Origin: Anaerolineales bacterium
Lineage (GTDB): Bacteria > Chloroflexota > Anaerolineae > 4572-78 > J111
Reading direction: 5' to 3'
Length of the DNA stretch: 64,000 nucleotides
Assembly (NCBI GenBank): GCA_020634855.1
Contig: JACKAU010000023.1
Location: 26,522-90,521 of the forward strand
Shown: positions 33,801 through 41,642 of the stretch, in pieces
Position numbering within the stretch: the stretch's first letter is position 1
Layout: each line of letters begins with the position of its first letter
The notes under the pieces: generated by a model
The model's input: the letters and a program-made list of their open reading frames with translations, nothing else
Told to the model about the DNA's origin: nothing
The model's database searches: none
Made by a program: the position numbers and the translations under genes

Positions 33801-34796
33801 GCCACAGCAGGGTGGACCCTAAGCGATATTACTTGTTTCGATCCCACCAGCGACACTACCACCAATCCCAGCCAAGGCCAGGCCAACATCACCCTCAATT
33901 CCGGGGAAAATGTCACCTGTACCTTTACTAACACCGTTAATGCCTCACTTGGCTCGATTACCATCGTGAAAAATGCCACACCCGATGACAGCCAGCCGTT
34001 TACTTTCTCCGGCAGCCTGGGTAACTTTACGCTGATCGATAACGGCAATCCTTTTAGCAGTACCTTGACTCAGCTTAACCTCAGTCCTGGCAGCTACAGC
34101 GTCACCGAAGGCGCGACGTCCGGTTGGAGCCTAACCAGTCTCAACTGCACCGATCCCGACAGCGGCACAACCACCGCCGGTTCGACCGCCACCATCGACC
34201 TTGACGCAGGCGAAAACGTGACCTGTACATTTAATAACAGTAGCCAGTCTATGACCAGCACAGTATACCTGCCAATTATCCTGGACAATTACACACCGCC
34301 GGCCTGTACCGATATCGACCTGGAAGTAACCGGCCTCTCAATAAATTCGGGCGTGGTAACGGTTGTGGTCGAGAACACGGGTACTTGTCCCACCGATAGC
34401 GGCTTCTGGGTCGATCTGTATGCCGACCCGCAGACCGAACCGGGTACACTGGTCGGCGTTACTAATGATCGACGCTGGAACAGTTTATCGGTGAATGCGA
34501 CACACGGTATGGGCTGGGAAGTGCCAGCTATTAACGGCGGGGCCTCGATCACACTCACCTCCGACGGTTCGGTCGGCCCCAGCCCCACCGATAAAACCTG
34601 GCCGCCCGCTGCCGGCGCGACAATCATCGCTTACGCGGACAGCTTTGACGCCAATGATCCCAACAATCAAACCTTTGTAGAAATTGTAGAGACGGATGAA
34701 ACCAACAATCAATCGCCGGCAACGATCACGTTTTCTGGACTGGGCCAAAGCGCAGCCAGCAGTTCAACCCCGACCATACGGCGGGATGTGGATTGA
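30852..34796 (+). CDS. Giant secreted protein with nine prealbumin-like repeats
   Basis: A 1314-residue exported protein. After a signal peptide (about 1-32) comes an all-beta N-terminal domain (50-265, with 'FYGTALSSLRVGNNGAI' and 'APWWDDWGD'). Nine tandem repeats of about 85-105 residues follow (267-1133), each starting 'ITVVK-x-T-P' and ending 'GENVTCTFTNT', with 'GSYSVTETVPSGW' inside. They look like SpaA/prealbumin-fold stalk modules. Then comes 'VYLPIILDNY', a motif common in Chloroflexota surface proteins, and a CARDB-like domain (1150-1300). The repeats hold paired cysteines ('SC...TC'). A stalk or adhesin is likely. AGGAG precedes the ATG. Confidence 0.85.
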   Translation: MNKMLRVLITICAGLLALILSLSLLTVVKASANSTAPDTNVVLEPPQAPLKAAGGADNFGYTYQDETELFGPTYVFTDISGSGTNLNLDDEDKAVITTTDLSGFDFDFYGTALSSLRVGNNGAILMNPTTTKISLLNACPLSSAYPDHRNLVAPWWDDWGDQGDVYWEIQGTFPDRRLIIQWTDMVHFQDSGSNGVTFEVVFFETSNLILFQYQDTTSGVAGVSDGNSGTIGILADDTNYLQYETCNSGSGGPLAANRAIRYQQSSITVVKTALPDNDSQSFEFTGSDDISGTFFLDDNLDPTYPVSQTFFLVPGNYAITETLPTDWDLSGISCGTPNLATGRVDLTLGPADQLTCVFTNTKRGSITVVKDATPTSTQPFTFTGDLTTSFILDDNGTLNDPYSNVITFTSLQSGTYDITEASVPGWTLTNINCTGGDFTEPGGNTARVFLDPGENITCTFDNTQLGRLLIKKFTDPSGLTTTFAYTASTGLTPTTFSLTHGTSQNFNDITPGSYAVTETVPSGWTMDSSCDDSSTVDNISIGAGEFVTCVFTNTADPGTVTIQKVTVPAASPEVFNFTTDLSTTTSFTLTHGNSQIFNNVTVGTHSISETVPTGWTLTSNCSDGSPINAVNVGPGENITCVFTNTSNLGTITVQKVTTPSSSLEFTFTTSLSTSNFNLSNGESQTFNNVTSGSSYTVAETTPSGWDATSTCSDGSDINSIGLSPGEDITCTFTNTQRGTIIIDKVTVPSSNTTSFNFALTGGPDTINQTFALSHTTTPYSSSIKPGSYNLSETSVTGWSTVASCDNGDNPKTGNVTVDAGETVTCVYTNTKLSTLIVRKVTNPSPDPTSTSFSFTAGGLTPSSFFLVNGGAQTFTNIVSGTYSLSETVPSGWSLTAACDNSDPIATIGLGVDETVTCVFTNTATPGSITIIKDTVPDNTQDFSFIGNPSIGSFTLDDGADVDAYSNVITFSNLTLGSYTIGELATAGWTLSDITCFDPTSDTTTNPSQGQANITLNSGENVTCTFTNTVNASLGSITIVKNATPDDSQPFTFSGSLGNFTLIDNGNPFSSTLTQLNLSPGSYSVTEGATSGWSLTSLNCTDPDSGTTTAGSTATIDLDAGENVTCTFNNSSQSMTSTVYLPIILDNYTPPACTDIDLEVTGLSINSGVVTVVVENTGTCPTDSGFWVDLYADPQTEPGTLVGVTNDRRWNSLSVNATHGMGWEVPAINGGASITLTSDGSVGPSPTDKTWPPAAGATIIAYADSFDANDPNNQTFVEIVETDETNNQSPATITFSGLGQSAASSSTPTIRRDVD
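31650..34250 (+). repeat. Nine tandem coding repeats (about 255-330 bp each)
   Basis: Repeats inside the giant secreted protein, each ending in a 'TCTFTNT'-type block. Units 3-7 are most alike in spacing; units 1, 2, 8 and 9 carry an extra 'LDDN/LDDG' acidic block. The divergence shows these are old repeats kept at protein level rather than recent copies. Confidence 0.8.
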
Positions 34797-34874
34797 CATA
34801 AATCTATTGACGTTAAACTTTGTTTGTGATACCATTGATTTAACATTCAGTTAGCCTTTATAGGGGCGAATAAA

Positions 34875-36119
34875 ATGTCTAAACATTTAACAACCTTGGC
34901 TTTGATGATTGCTTTGATTTGGAGCACGGCTGCCGTGACCATCGCTTACGCCAGCCCGCTGCCGCAAGACCCTCGTCCCTCGGATGAAGGGGGTGGAAGT
35001 GGTGGAGGTGGCAGCGATAGTGGCGGCGGCGACAGCGCTGATAGCGGCTCGGCCGCGAGCCGCTGCGCCTTAGTGGAAGGCGAGGTGATTCACTGGGGAG
35101 TTGGTGCAATGGGCGGCATCGGCTCGAAATTGAGCACAGGCAGTTGGGAGGTCGACGCCACCAGTTCCAGCAACGGCACTTATAGTTTTGGTGGCCTTGG
35201 CACCGGTATCGCCACCCTGCAGGTTGTCCTACCCCCGGCGATGGACGACTCACTTGATCCGCTCATCCAAAACGCGGGCGTCTATCTCAATTGCGACTAC
35301 ACCACCGTCGCCAATATCGCCGTATACAGCGGCTCTCGCGTTGATCCGCCGGCCACCTTGGAAATGTCCGGCCCGTCGGCGCTATCGCCCGGCGCTGAAA
35401 TTCCAATCAAACTGACTGTCAAAAACACCCTGCCCAACGACATCACTAATGTCATCGTCACCAGTTTGATGCCGGCCGGCTTAACGGCAACTCAGGTCGA
35501 AGCCGCCGCCACCGCCGATGAAAATCTCAAAATTGTCAACGGCGGCGACGACGGCCAGTTGGTGGCGGTCTTTCTGGATACCATTCCTTCCGGAGCCGAG
35601 CGCAATGTATTTATCACTGTGAAAGCAGTTGACGATCAACCGAGTAGCAGCCAGAAGATTCGACAAACCGCCACCCTCTTTTACCGCGAAAGCGCCGCCG
35701 ATCAAGCCTGGCTCGATTTCACCATTGGCACAGATGATGAGCCGGCTCCGGCTGCTCCGATTGCTCCGATTGTGGAACCGATTTCAATAACCCCAACGCT
35801 CGTGATCGCGGCTGAGGCGATGACCGCCACCACTACACCGGAAGCGACCGCGACGCCTCAACCCACTCAAGCCCCAACAACCGAACCGACCGCCGAAGCT
35901 GAGAGCGAAGATGATTTTGTTCCTCCCGACGGCCTACCTAAAACGGGTGACATCGAGCCCGAGGTTGTGGTCGAGCCGCCGCCGGATATGCTGCCGGTCA
36001 CCGGTCGAGTCGGGTTTATGGCCGAGGTAGAATCGTATTTACCGTTGGCCGGGGTGAGCTTGACCGTGCTAATCTTACTCATCTTTGGAGTTCGCTCGGT
36101 TCGCCGCACCGACCTCTAA
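34875..36119 (+). CDS. Cell-surface protein with two LPxTG-like motifs
   Basis: A 414-residue exported protein: signal peptide (1-27), a Gly/Ser/Asp-rich stretch, a carboxypeptidase-regulatory/SdrD-like beta domain ('TYSFGGLGTGIATLQV'), a DUF11-like domain ('IPIKLTVKNTLPNDITNVIV', 'MPAGL'), a Pro/Thr-rich linker, then 'LPKTGD' (about 354) and 'LPVTGR' (about 373), a membrane helix (about 390-408) and an end 'RSVRRTDL'. The second motif plus helix plus basic tail has the form of a sortase signal. It is 78 bp after the nine-repeat protein and may be its wall-linked partner. No sortase is in the window. Confidence 0.78.
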   Translation: MSKHLTTLALMIALIWSTAAVTIAYASPLPQDPRPSDEGGGSGGGGSDSGGGDSADSGSAASRCALVEGEVIHWGVGAMGGIGSKLSTGSWEVDATSSSNGTYSFGGLGTGIATLQVVLPPAMDDSLDPLIQNAGVYLNCDYTTVANIAVYSGSRVDPPATLEMSGPSALSPGAEIPIKLTVKNTLPNDITNVIVTSLMPAGLTATQVEAAATADENLKIVNGGDDGQLVAVFLDTIPSGAERNVFITVKAVDDQPSSSQKIRQTATLFYRESAADQAWLDFTIGTDDEPAPAAPIAPIVEPISITPTLVIAAEAMTATTTPEATATPQPTQAPTTEPTAEAESEDDFVPPDGLPKTGDIEPEVVVEPPPDMLPVTGRVGFMAEVESYLPLAGVSLTVLILLIFGVRSVRRTDL

Positions 36120-36152
36120 AGTTGATAAATCCATCACTCAAGATATAATCAC

Positions 36153-36188
36153 AACTGGGCTGCGCTTTGGCGGCAGCCCAGTTTTTTT
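36153..36188 (+). terminator. Rho-independent terminator
   Basis: An 11-bp stem AACTGGGCTGC (36153-36163) / GCAGCCCAGTT (36173-36183) with a T-run. It ends the surface-protein unit just ahead of the M16 peptidase gene. Confidence 0.92.
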
Positions 36189-36214
36189 ATGTTATGTGAG
36201 GCCAGGCTATCTAA

Positions 36215-37483
36215 ATGCACTACATCGATCATATGTTGCCGAATGGACTACGGGTCTTAATGGTTCCGGCCTATGCCTTCCAATCGGTTAGCATGGGCGT
36301 GTTTGTCAAGGTTGGGGCTCGCTATGAACCGGCTGATCTGTCGGGAATTTCGCATTTCATCGAGCACATGCTTTTCAAGGGAACTAAGAATAGACCGTCT
36401 GCCCAGCAAATTGCCGAGGCTATCGAGGGGATCGGCGGCGACAGTAACGCTTATACCAGCCCGGAAACCACGGTTTACTACGCCAAAGTAGCGGCTGCCC
36501 ATGTTAATGTCGCCATTGATTTTTTGGCCGATTTACTCAGAAACCCGCTGTTTACGGCCGCGGATATCAAAAAAGAGCGCCGAGTCATCGGCGAAGAGAT
36601 CAACATGGTGTTTGACTCCCCGGACGAATGGCTCGATGTCATCATCGATGAAGTATTGTGGCCCGATCATCCGTTAGGGCAGAGTGTGACCGGTACCGCC
36701 GCCAGTTTGCGCAACATCAACCGCACTGCCCTGACCTCATTCTTTAAAACCAGTTATCACCCTGGCAACATCGTGATCGCCTTGGGCGGCGCGTTCGATC
36801 CTGATCAGGTCATCCCAGAAATTGACGCTCGGTTAGGTGATTGGCCGGCTCAAGCGCCCCCGCCCTTCGAGCCGGCTCCGGCTGTACCCACACAGGTACG
36901 CTACCGCATCGAGCATCGAGCCATCGAGCAGGGCCATCTCTGTCTGGCTCTGCCTGGGTTGCCGCGCACCCATCCGGATCGCTATGCCCTGAGTGTCCTC
37001 AACACCCTCTTAGGCGATGGTATGAGTTCGCGACTTTTTTTGAGTATCAGGGAAGATAAAGGACTGGCTTACGCCGTCGACTCGGGGATCAATCTATTGC
37101 AAGATACCGGCTCGCTCACCATTTACGCCGGGGTCGATCCCCGACGTGCGGCAGAGGCGTTGCAAGCCATTCTGATCGAGCTAAAACGGCTATGTGATGA
37201 CCCGGTTCCGGATCAGGAACTTCGCAAGGCTAAGGAGTACGTCAAGGGGCGAATGGTGCTTGGTTTGGAAGATACCTATAGTCAGGCGGCTTGGGTGGCT
37301 TATCAAGCCATGTATCAAAGCGAAATAAAGTCGCCGGAAGCAGCCCTGGCCGCCTACGAAGCTGTCACCGGCGAAGCGATCACCGCCCTGGTGGAGCGGC
37401 TGATTGCCCCAGGGCGCTATAGTTTAGCCGCAATTGGCCCCTTTGGGCGGGGTGAGGCGCTGATCGGCTTGATAACCGAATAA
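36215..37483 (+). CDS. M16-family zinc peptidase
   Basis: A 422-residue processing-peptidase-like M16 protein. The inverted zinc motif HXXEH is H47-F-I-E50-H51 in 'SHFIEHMLFKGT', and the third ligand Glu lies in 'ERRVIGEEINM'. The C-terminal half is the second M16 lobe, with 'REDKGLAYAVDSGINLLQDTG'. Length fits the single-unit bacterial type that works as a dimer. It probably degrades peptides; substrate unknown. Confidence 0.9.
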   Translation: MHYIDHMLPNGLRVLMVPAYAFQSVSMGVFVKVGARYEPADLSGISHFIEHMLFKGTKNRPSAQQIAEAIEGIGGDSNAYTSPETTVYYAKVAAAHVNVAIDFLADLLRNPLFTAADIKKERRVIGEEINMVFDSPDEWLDVIIDEVLWPDHPLGQSVTGTAASLRNINRTALTSFFKTSYHPGNIVIALGGAFDPDQVIPEIDARLGDWPAQAPPPFEPAPAVPTQVRYRIEHRAIEQGHLCLALPGLPRTHPDRYALSVLNTLLGDGMSSRLFLSIREDKGLAYAVDSGINLLQDTGSLTIYAGVDPRRAAEALQAILIELKRLCDDPVPDQELRKAKEYVKGRMVLGLEDTYSQAAWVAYQAMYQSEIKSPEAALAAYEAVTGEAITALVERLIAPGRYSLAAIGPFGRGEALIGLITE

Positions 37484-37564
37484 TTAGACTTGCAGAAATA
37501 CCTCTATTCTGCTATCCTCTCACTGTACAATCTAACTAAATCTTACACTCGAAGGCCTAAATGC

Positions 37565-37867
37565 ATGGTTAAGTTACTAATGAGTTGGGATATCAAACCC
37601 GGTTCGGAAAGCGAATACTTCGAATTTATTGTCAGGGAATTTATTCCCGGCATGACCAAGTTGGGTATGCAGCCGACCGAAGCCTGGTACACTGTTTTTG
37701 GCAGTGGCCCCCAAATCCTCCAGGGCAGCGTCACCGAAGACCTAAGCACAATGCAGTCCATTCTAGCCAGCGAGGACTGGCAAAAGTTGCAGGGACGTCT
37801 GTTTGGCTTTGTTAGTAATTTCAACAGCAAAATTGTGCGCGCCACGGGCCGATTTCAACTGCTTTAG
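37565..37867 (+). CDS. Small conserved hypothetical protein, possible dimeric alpha-beta barrel
   Basis: A 100-residue protein starting 'MVKLLMSWDIKPGSESEYFEF' and ending 'FNSKIVRATGRFQLL'. The pattern of strand, 'KPGSESEYFEFIVREFIPG' helix, strands and helix resembles the ferredoxin-like dimeric alpha-beta barrel group. I do not recognise a specific family. The open frame begins at 37490, but the ATG at 37565 has a weak GAAGG ahead and begins the conserved-looking part. Confidence 0.6.
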   Translation: MVKLLMSWDIKPGSESEYFEFIVREFIPGMTKLGMQPTEAWYTVFGSGPQILQGSVTEDLSTMQSILASEDWQKLQGRLFGFVSNFNSKIVRATGRFQLL

Positions 37868-38012
37868 CTTCCCGGTGAGCCAACATTTAAATAGCGCGTG
37901 ATCAAGACCGGTAATTCCCCCTATGACCGCTTGCATCCCCCTGATTTCATGCCATAATGTTCTTGCAATTGGGTAGTCCGATTGATTCCTAACATCTTAA
38001 AGCCGTTATTCA

Positions 38013-39236
38013 ATGTATCAACCGACTCTTTTTGATTTCTCACCAAAAGTTTATTCCATCAGCGAGATTAACGCCTACCTTCGCCAAAAATTTGAAGCCG
38101 ATCGCCAGCTACAAAACGTTTGGCTGGAGGGCGAAATTTCTAACTGGAAACCGGCGGCCTCCGGCCATATCTACTTTACCCTAAAAGATACCAAAGCGAC
38201 CATCCGCTGTGTCATTTGGCGAACAACGGCCAGTCAACTCATTTACCGGCCGCAGCGCGAGGGGGAGGCTATTTTAGCCCACGGCAAAATCTCGATCTAC
38301 GAGGCTGGGGGCAACTATCAATTTTATGTCGATGATCTCGAACCGGCCGGTCAGGGCGCCCTTCACGCCGAGTTCGAGCGGATCAAGGCCCATCTGTCGG
38401 CCGAAGGCTTGTTCGACGCCGACCTGAAACAGCCGCTGCCCGCCTTTCCCAAGCGCATTGGGGTCGTCACGTCGCCCGATGCGGCGGCGCTACGCGATAT
38501 TCTCAACGTCCTGCGGCGGCGATATCCGCTCGCTCAGGTTATACTCTCACCAACGGCGGTGCAGGGTGAGGCGGCCCCTCGCCAAATTGTAACCGCGCTG
38601 AATCTGCTGGCCCAGCAGCCGATCGACGTGATCATTTTAGCCAGAGGCGGCGGCAGTCTGGAAGATTTATGGGCGTTTAACAATGAAGCCCTGGCCCGGG
38701 CGATAGTCGCCTGTCCCATTCCTATTGTCACCGGCGTAGGGCATGAAACCGATTTCACCATCGCCGATTTTGTGGCCGATGTACGCGCACCTACGCCTTC
38801 CGCTGCGGCCGAAATCGCTTCGCCCAACCGCTTTGATTTAGAGCAAAACCTGGCTGGCGCTGAGATCGCCTTAACTGACGCCGCCCGGCACGTCATTCAC
38901 CAGGCCCGCACCGATCTAAACCGGCAGGCTTGGGCCTTAGAGCGGCTGTCGCCTCAAAACCAGGTCAATACCTTCCGGCAGCAGATCGATAGCCTGACCC
39001 ACCGGGCTAGCCGAGCCTTGCAGCATCGCCTGGATTTGCAACGACAGCAAATCGCCGGTCTGGCCTCGCGTCTGGAAACATTAAATCCTCAGGCCACATT
39101 GAGCCGGGGTTACGCCATTGTCCAAAAAGATAACACCGTGGTTAGCCAAACCCAACAAGTTGATCAAAACGACCGGATTGTGGTTAAGGTCAGTGATGGC
39201 GAATTTGAAGCCATTGTCCAAACCTCAGGGAGATAG
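38013..39236 (+). CDS. xseA: Exonuclease VII large subunit
   Basis: A 407-residue XseA, the catalytic subunit of exonuclease VII, which degrades single-stranded DNA. The N-terminal OB fold (about 8-105: 'VWLEGEISNWKPAASGHIYFTLKD') is followed by the catalytic part with 'IGVVTSPDAAALRDI', 'VIILARGGGSLEDLWAFN' and 'VTGVGHETDFTIADFVAD', and a coiled-coil C-terminus. The small subunit gene lies about 1 kb on, with an epimerase gene between. Confidence 0.95.
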   Translation: MYQPTLFDFSPKVYSISEINAYLRQKFEADRQLQNVWLEGEISNWKPAASGHIYFTLKDTKATIRCVIWRTTASQLIYRPQREGEAILAHGKISIYEAGGNYQFYVDDLEPAGQGALHAEFERIKAHLSAEGLFDADLKQPLPAFPKRIGVVTSPDAAALRDILNVLRRRYPLAQVILSPTAVQGEAAPRQIVTALNLLAQQPIDVIILARGGGSLEDLWAFNNEALARAIVACPIPIVTGVGHETDFTIADFVADVRAPTPSAAAEIASPNRFDLEQNLAGAEIALTDAARHVIHQARTDLNRQAWALERLSPQNQVNTFRQQIDSLTHRASRALQHRLDLQRQQIAGLASRLETLNPQATLSRGYAIVQKDNTVVSQTQQVDQNDRIVVKVSDGEFEAIVQTSGR

Positions 39237-39238
39237 TA

Positions 39239-40228
39239 ATGTTGAAAGTTTTAGTAACCGGCAGTAGCGGACAGGTCGGCACCAATTTGAGCCTGGCCTT
39301 GATGAAAAAAGGCGTTTCCGTTTTAGGTATCGACCGCCGGCCCAATACCTGGACCGACCAGATTCCCTTGCTACAGCGCGATCTGGCCGCTGAGGGCATG
39401 CCTACCCCACAAATGTTAAACACGGCCAAACCCGGCTTTGATCGACCCGATCTGGTCGTCAGTCTAGCCGCCAACGCCAAAGTCCACGAACTGGTCATCG
39501 ACCCCAAACGCGCCCACGAGAATACCACAACCACCTTTAACGTGCTTGAGTTTTGCCGGCTGCAGCAGGTTCCGGTCGTATTTAGTAGTTCCAGAGAAGT
39601 TTACGGCCGGCCTGAACCGCCTTCGGTGAGCGAAGATAAGGCCGACGTTTATCATATTCTCAGCCCTTACGCCGCCTACAAAATGGCCGATGAAATGCTG
39701 ATCTACTCCTATGCCCACTGCTACAACCTCAAGTACCTCATTTTTCGCTTGAGCAACGTCTACGGCCGGTACGATAGTGATTTACAGCGAATGACGCGCG
39801 TCATTCATATATTTATCGATCAAATGCTGCGCGACGAACCGATTACCATTTATGACCGTCACAAACTGATCGATTTCACCTATGTCGATGATTGTATCAG
39901 CGGGTTTATGTTGGGCATCGAAAAACTACTCAACAATGAGGTGGTTAACGAAACCTTCAACCTTAGTTCGGGCAGTCCCGCCACCCTTATTCAGTTAGCC
40001 GAAACCATCGCCGCTAATCTCGATGTTACGCCCAAGATCATCGACAAGCCGATCAGACCGGGGGAGATCAATTTTTACGTCGCCGATTTAACCAAAGCCA
40101 AAAATTTGTTGGGCTACGAACCCAAAGTTACCTTTGAAGAGGGCATTAAACGGGCCATCGAATGGGTTTTAGAATGGAACAAAATGGTTCAACCCGATTT
40201 GTTAAAAATAGAACACAACGTTTACTAA
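39239..40228 (+). CDS. NAD-dependent nucleotide-sugar epimerase/dehydratase
   Basis: A 329-residue extended short-chain dehydrogenase. 'VTGSSGQVGTNL' is the NAD motif, 'FSSSREVYG' carries the catalytic Ser, and 'YAAYKMADE' has the Y-X3-K pair; 'FTYVDDCI' and 'NLSSG' are typical of UDP-glucose 4-epimerase-like enzymes. It starts 2 bp after the xseA stop with GGGAG overlapping it, and xseB follows 27 bp later, so it sits inside the exonuclease VII operon. Substrate unknown. Confidence 0.88.
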   Translation: MLKVLVTGSSGQVGTNLSLALMKKGVSVLGIDRRPNTWTDQIPLLQRDLAAEGMPTPQMLNTAKPGFDRPDLVVSLAANAKVHELVIDPKRAHENTTTTFNVLEFCRLQQVPVVFSSSREVYGRPEPPSVSEDKADVYHILSPYAAYKMADEMLIYSYAHCYNLKYLIFRLSNVYGRYDSDLQRMTRVIHIFIDQMLRDEPITIYDRHKLIDFTYVDDCISGFMLGIEKLLNNEVVNETFNLSSGSPATLIQLAETIAANLDVTPKIIDKPIRPGEINFYVADLTKAKNLLGYEPKVTFEEGIKRAIEWVLEWNKMVQPDLLKIEHNVY

Positions 40229-40255
40229 AAGCCGCTTTTTAACAGGAACACAAAA

Positions 40256-40489
40256 ATGGACAGCACCTCAAACGACATCGACCAATTGACCTTTGAAGAA
40301 GCCTATCTCCGGCTACAAGAGACAGTCACTCAGCTTGAAGTCGGCAATCTGCCGTTAGCAGAAGCGATGACCCTCTATCAAACCGGTATGGATTTGGCTA
40401 AACAATGTGGTTTGCAGCTAGACCAGGCCGAACTGACCATCAAAAAATTGACCCCCTCCGGCGATTTGGTCGATTTTGACGAGATTTAA
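40256..40489 (+). CDS. xseB: Exonuclease VII small subunit
   Basis: A 77-residue XseB ('LTFEEAYLRLQETVTQLEVGNLPLAEAM' region, then 'LYQTGMDLAKQCGLQLDQAE'), the small helical partner of XseA. Length and pattern match the family. Confidence 0.92.
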   Translation: MDSTSNDIDQLTFEEAYLRLQETVTQLEVGNLPLAEAMTLYQTGMDLAKQCGLQLDQAELTIKKLTPSGDLVDFDEI

Positions 40490-40502
40490 CAAGGCTAGGG
40501 TT

Positions 40503-41627
40503 GTGAAAGCGATCATGCGGACTCTCTTCCGTTTTTGGTTTGTCGTGCCGATACTATTATTGGTTGTGGCCATGCAGGTGGGAATGGGCTTAGTTGTGGC
40601 CGATAACGCCGCGGCCGTCCCTACTGCCTCTTCAACGCTTAGACCCACGTTCACTTCGACTCCGTCCTCAACCGCTACCCCGACCAGTACCTTACCGCCG
40701 ACACCAACCGCCACTCCGGTGGTCCCAACCCCGACTCGGGCAACCTCGACGCCTCGGCCAACTCAGGCTAACGCCCCAACCTCACCTACCATTGAATCGT
40801 CGCCAACCATTCCAGCATCGCCCACGACCTCGCCCAGCTCACCCGTCCTCGAATCGTTGCCAACCTCCCTATCGTCCCCCATCGCCACTCCCACCTCACC
40901 TGCCCCATTAGCACCAGTTCTGGTCAGCCGACCAACCGGCGTTTTCAACGTGCCGATTTTGATGTATCACTATCTTTCGACGCCGCCGGCCGGGGCGGAC
41001 GCCATCCGAATGGATCTGTCGGTGCCGCCCGATCTGTTTGAAAGCCATCTGGCATATCTGCGTGAGGCCGGTTACCAGTCGCTTTCGTTCAAGCAGTTGG
41101 CTCAGACCACCAGTCAGAGCGAAGCGCTACCGCCCAAACCCATCATCATCACCTTTGACGATGGCTATCGCGACAATTATCAGTACGCTTTCCCCCTACT
41201 GCAAAAATATGGTTTCACCGCCACCTTTTTTATTTTTACGCAGCCCATCGACACCGCTAATGTCGATTATTTGAGTTGGGACATGGTCCAGGAAATGCAC
41301 CAGGCCGGTATGGAATTTGGTTCGCACAGCCATACTCATCCCGACCTGCGCCATCGCAGCAGCGAATTCTTAGCAAGCGAAATTGTCACTTCCAAACAAC
41401 TCATCGAGCAAAACATCGGCGAGCCAATTTACGCCTTTGCCTACCCTTCCGGCAGGTACGATGATGCAGCTGTCGAAGCGGTCAAATCGGCCGGATTCTT
41501 AATGGCAGTCACCACTGAATGGGGCGGCCGGCAGACTTATGACCACCGTTTTGTCATGCCGCGAGTCCGGGTTCGTGGCAACGACACCGCCGCCATGCTG
41601 GCCGAAAAGTTAAAACTGGTCGAATGA
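40503..41627 (+). CDS. Membrane-anchored polysaccharide deacetylase
   Basis: A 374-residue protein with an N-terminal membrane helix (about 6-30), a long Pro/Thr/Ser-rich linker (45-140) and a NodB/CE4 catalytic domain from about 145. Metal and catalytic motifs are 'ITFDDGYRDNY' and 'HSHTHPDL', then 'FAYPSGRYDD'. It should remove N-acetyl groups from cell-wall or exopolysaccharide. Unlike the domain at 18379-20454, its motifs are intact. I use the GTG at 40503 (AAGG 8 nt ahead); the ATG at 40515 is possible. Confidence 0.85.
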   Translation: MKAIMRTLFRFWFVVPILLLVVAMQVGMGLVVADNAAAVPTASSTLRPTFTSTPSSTATPTSTLPPTPTATPVVPTPTRATSTPRPTQANAPTSPTIESSPTIPASPTTSPSSPVLESLPTSLSSPIATPTSPAPLAPVLVSRPTGVFNVPILMYHYLSTPPAGADAIRMDLSVPPDLFESHLAYLREAGYQSLSFKQLAQTTSQSEALPPKPIIITFDDGYRDNYQYAFPLLQKYGFTATFFIFTQPIDTANVDYLSWDMVQEMHQAGMEFGSHSHTHPDLRHRSSEFLASEIVTSKQLIEQNIGEPIYAFAYPSGRYDDAAVEAVKSAGFLMAVTTEWGGRQTYDHRFVMPRVRVRGNDTAAMLAEKLKLVE

Positions 41628-41642
41628 GGTGGCTATGATCGC

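Noticed and set aside
40476..40502. TTG start for the deacetylase overlapping xseB
   Set aside because: No ribosome site; the GTG at 40503 or ATG at 40515 fits the membrane helix better.
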